From Planctomycetota bacterium (GTDB taxonomy: Bacteria > Planctomycetota > Planctomycetia > Pirellulales > PALSA-1355), in assembly GCA_003389325.1 (NCBI GenBank), contig QQVE01000051.1:79805-143804 (forward strand): 64,000 nt of DNA, given 5' to 3'. How positions within the stretch are numbered: position 1 is the stretch's first letter; each line of letters starts with the position of its first letter. The position numbers and the translations under genes are program-made. The notes under the pieces are model-generated. The model saw only the letters and a program-made list of their open reading frames with translations, had not been told where the DNA came from and searched no databases. This document shows positions 61,905-64,000 of this stretch, in pieces.

Positions 61905-63638
61905 ATGGCCGCATCTGAAGGGAAAACCACGGACAGTCCCACTCCACCGCTGGCGGCGAGTTCGCGGCCGAACGATTACGTCGTGGTGGCCCGCCGCTAC
62001 CGGCCGAAGACGTTCGAAGAGTTAATCGGCCAGGACCCCGTGGCCAAGGCCCTCAAAGGGGCGATCGCCGCCAACCGCGTCGGGCACGCCTACCTGTTCA
62101 CGGGCGCCCGTGGCGTGGGAAAGACCTCCACGGCCCGCATTCTGGCCAAGGCGCTCAACTGCGTGCATGGTCCCACGCCCACGCCCTGCAACGAATGCGA
62201 CATTTGCACGAGCATTAGTTCCGGCAACGACGTCGACGTGCTGGAGATCGACGGGGCCAGCAATCGCGGGATCGACGAGATTCGCCAACTGCGGCAGAAC
62301 GTGAGCATTCGCCCCAGCCGCGCCCGGTTCAAGATCTATATCATCGACGAAGTGCACATGCTCACGCGCGAGGCCTTCAACGCGTTGCTCAAGACGCTGG
62401 AAGAGCCGCCGGAGCACGTGAAGTTCATCTTCTGCACGACCGAGGCGGCCAAGATTCCCGTCACGATTCTGTCGCGCTGCCAGCGTTTCGACTTTGCCGG
62501 CATCCACCTGCCCTCGATCGTCGAGCGGCTATCGCAAATCGCGGCGGCCGAGGGGATCGAGGCCGAGAGCGAGGCGCTCGAACTGCTCGCCCGCCGCGCC
62601 GGCGGCTCGATGCGCGACAGCCAGTCGCTGCTCGAGCAACTGCTGGCCGTCGGCGAGAACAAGATTACAGTCTCCGACGTGCACTCGCTGCTGGGCACCG
62701 CCGGCGAAGCGCAGATTCAACAGCTCGTCGATCGACTGGTCGAGCACGATACGGCCGGGGCCTTGGCCGCGCTGGACGAGGCCGCCAGCCAGGGTGTCGA
62801 CATTGGCCAGCTCGTCGAGCAACTGCTGGGATACTTTCGCGACGTGATGACGGCCGCCGCGGGCTGCCCGCCGGCGACACTGATGTACTCAGCCGCCGCC
62901 CAACACGAACGGCTCTCCGCGACCGGCAAGCAGTTGGGCCTGGAGACGACGCTGGCCATCATGCAAGTCTTGGATCACACGCTTTCCCGGCTCCGCTATA
63001 GCACGCAGGTGCGCACGCTGGCCGAGATGGCACTGGTGCGGATCGCCAACTTGGAAACTCTCGACGATCTGGCCGGCTTGCTGGCCGACATGCGCAGCGG
63101 CGCAAGCGGTGCAATCCCACCGGCCGGCAGTGCACGCTCGACACCGCCGAGTTCACTACCGGCAAAAAAAAAAGATGAGCCAGAAAGTCCTCAAGCGCCT
63201 GAGCACACGAGCAACGGTCACGCCGCGGCGTGCATCGAGTTGACCCCCGAATCGGTCGCGGACGTCTGGAAAGAGGCGCTGGCCGGACTGTCCGGACTGC
63301 TGGCAGACAACGCGTCGCTTTGCCAGAGCGTATCGCTGGGCGCGGGAGGTCGGCTGGTCGCTACGTTTGGCGCGAAGTATACTTCCTGCAAAGCGTTTTG
63401 CGAGCGGCCGGAACAGCTCTCGACGTTGTCGCGAGCGTTGTCCGACGTGGCCGGCAAACCCGTGAACGTTGAGTTTCATCTTGCCGCGGACGAGCCATCG
63501 GCTGCTCGGCAAAAAAGTCGCCCTGTGGGACATCGGCAACGCCTGGCGGAAATGGCCGAGCATCCGATGGTTCGCAAAGCGACGGAACTGTTCGACGCCC
63601 GATTGGTCAACATCGAGGAGCCGCGGGAGCACTCGTAG
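61905..63638 (+). CDS. dnaX: DNA polymerase III subunits tau and gamma
   Basis: The 577-aa clamp-loader ATPase starts with the family lead-in YRPKTFEELIGQ. It has Walker A GARGVGKTSTAR, the zinc-binding cysteines C...CNECDIC, the Walker B/DExH-like IIDEVHMLT and the arginine-finger SRC region. Collar domain III follows to about residue 360. Residues 421-423 are lysines encoded by an A10 run (63164-63173), after which a -1 shift meets TGA within two codons. Tau (577 aa) and a gamma-like form (about 424 aa) are therefore expected. The C-terminal tau region (about 450-577) binds the polymerase and helicase. Confidence 0.95.
   Translation: MAASEGKTTDSPTPPLAASSRPNDYVVVARRYRPKTFEELIGQDPVAKALKGAIAANRVGHAYLFTGARGVGKTSTARILAKALNCVHGPTPTPCNECDICTSISSGNDVDVLEIDGASNRGIDEIRQLRQNVSIRPSRARFKIYIIDEVHMLTREAFNALLKTLEEPPEHVKFIFCTTEAAKIPVTILSRCQRFDFAGIHLPSIVERLSQIAAAEGIEAESEALELLARRAGGSMRDSQSLLEQLLAVGENKITVSDVHSLLGTAGEAQIQQLVDRLVEHDTAGALAALDEAASQGVDIGQLVEQLLGYFRDVMTAAAGCPPATLMYSAAAQHERLSATGKQLGLETTLAIMQVLDHTLSRLRYSTQVRTLAEMALVRIANLETLDDLAGLLADMRSGASGAIPPAGSARSTPPSSLPAKKKDEPESPQAPEHTSNGHAAACIELTPESVADVWKEALAGLSGLLADNASLCQSVSLGAGGRLVATFGAKYTSCKAFCERPEQLSTLSRALSDVAGKPVNVEFHLAADEPSAARQKSRPVGHRQRLAEMAEHPMVRKATELFDARLVNIEEPREHS
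63164..63173 (+). other. A10 slippage site in dnaX (tau/gamma switch)
   Basis: Ten consecutive adenines follow GC in the frame GCA-AAA-AAA-AAA-GAT. A -1 shift, or one extra A in the mRNA, gives AGA then TGA (63176-63178), ending the protein after about 424 residues. One missing A also leads to a stop after about two dozen codons. The run is exceptional in such a GC-rich gene and lies between the ATPase/collar part and the tau-specific part. Confidence 0.8.
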
Positions 63639-63703
63639 CACGAATCTTCCCGGGGCGACAACAGCGCCGCTAGCGGCTCGGCAAACGAGCGAGGAGCTTC
63701 ATC

Positions 63704-64000
63704 GTGTTCAAAGGCCTGGGAAATCTGGCGAACATTGGATCGCTGCTCAAGCAGGCCCAGCAAATGGGCGGCCGGCTGTCCGAGATCTCCGAGGAGTTGA
63801 AGGCCAAGCGGGTCGAAGGCACCGCCGGCGGCGGACTGGTGACCGCCGAAGTGAACGGGCTGGGCGAACTGTTGACCTGCCGCATCGACCCATCGCTGGT
63901 GGAATCGGGCGACCGCGAGTTGATTGAGGATCTCGTGCCCGCGGCCGTCAACGCCGCGATCGCCAAGAGCAAGCAACTGCATGCGGAGGCGATGAAGTCG
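63704..64000 (+). CDS. YbaB/EbfC nucleoid-associated protein (partial)
   Basis: The frame starts with GTG at 63704, 7 bp after a GAGGAG ribosome-binding site, and is still open at the right edge after 99 codons. LGNLANIGSLLKQAQQMGGRL and AEVNGLGELLTCRIDPSLV are typical of YbaB/EbfC, a small dimeric DNA-binding protein. The dnaX-ybaB order is widely conserved and recR usually follows; it would lie beyond the window. Confidence 0.92.
   Translation, partial: MFKGLGNLANIGSLLKQAQQMGGRLSEISEELKAKRVEGTAGGGLVTAEVNGLGELLTCRIDPSLVESGDRELIEDLVPAAVNAAIAKSKQLHAEAMKS

Noticed and set aside
61436..61942. 168-codon minus-strand frame across the SRP RNA
   Set aside because: It overlaps the structured RNA and the dnaX start on the other strand and has no motif.
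63511..63516. A6 run near the end of dnaX as a second slippage site
   Set aside because: Six adenines are too few for efficient transcriptional slippage, and the site lies close to the natural end of the gene.

Overview
The window looks like a chromosomal segment of a planctomycete, probably of the Pirellulales type. This is inferred from gene content, since no rRNA is present. The DNA is GC-rich. It carries a very large PVC-type dehydrogenase/cytochrome c/DUF1080 fusion, a PEP-CTERM protein, a tetrahydromethanopterin (H4MPT) C1 gene (mch), head-to-head hydrocarbon (ole) genes, and type II fatty-acid genes next to phytoene-desaturase-like oxidoreductases. There is no prophage, insertion sequence or CRISPR array.

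Layout. 1-5.3 kb: end of a DUF4010/MgtC-like membrane protein, then a compact minus-strand group 3b [NiFe] hydrogenase operon (cNMP-binding protein, HydB, HydG, HydD, HydA, maturation protease) whose hydrogenase reading frames mostly overlap by the ATGA type. 5.3-13.6 kb: tRNA-Arg(CCG), DUF2071, RarD-like transporter, DUF1028 lipoprotein, the 1349-aa PVC dehydrogenase fusion and a secreted GH43-like propeller. 13.7-17.9 kb: sucA-sucB (2-oxoglutarate dehydrogenase E1 and E2). 18.3-26.3 kb: a plus-strand run with a zinc-ribbon membrane protein, a 988-aa FAD/FeS dehydrogenase, moaD, moaE, a pectate lyase, moaA, a cysteine-desulfurase-like enzyme and a YkgJ protein; overlapping start/stop codons suggest translational coupling. 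26.7-36.9 kb: housekeeping genes (HU, a small lipoprotein with a clear terminator, pyrD, trpS, acpS, topA, a PpiD-like chaperone with a large acidic insert). 36.9-47.4 kb: glgB, an RNase H-fold protein and a class I amidotransferase that both lack key catalytic residues, an OleA-like thiolase, a di-haem cytochrome, a DEAD-box helicase and a PEP-CTERM protein.

47.6-58.2 kb is the most interesting block, all on the minus strand: mch, a RimK-like ATP-grasp ligase, OleC-like, OleD-like, then (after a 150-bp gap with a perfect palindrome) FabF-like KS, ACP, two CrtI-like FAD oxidoreductases, FabZ and FabI. It resembles a dedicated acyl-chain pathway and is reminiscent of the FAS-plus-CrtI-like gene sets proposed for ladderane lipids in anammox planctomycetes, but without their other candidate enzymes in view.

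58.4-64 kb: a DtxR/MntR-type regulator, a secreted Gly/Arg-rich TPR protein with twelve 21-bp repeats, a small SRP RNA gene missed by ORF calling, dnaX and the start of ybaB/ebfC. dnaX contains an A10 run followed at once by a stop codon in the -1 frame, the arrangement expected for slippage to a short gamma subunit.
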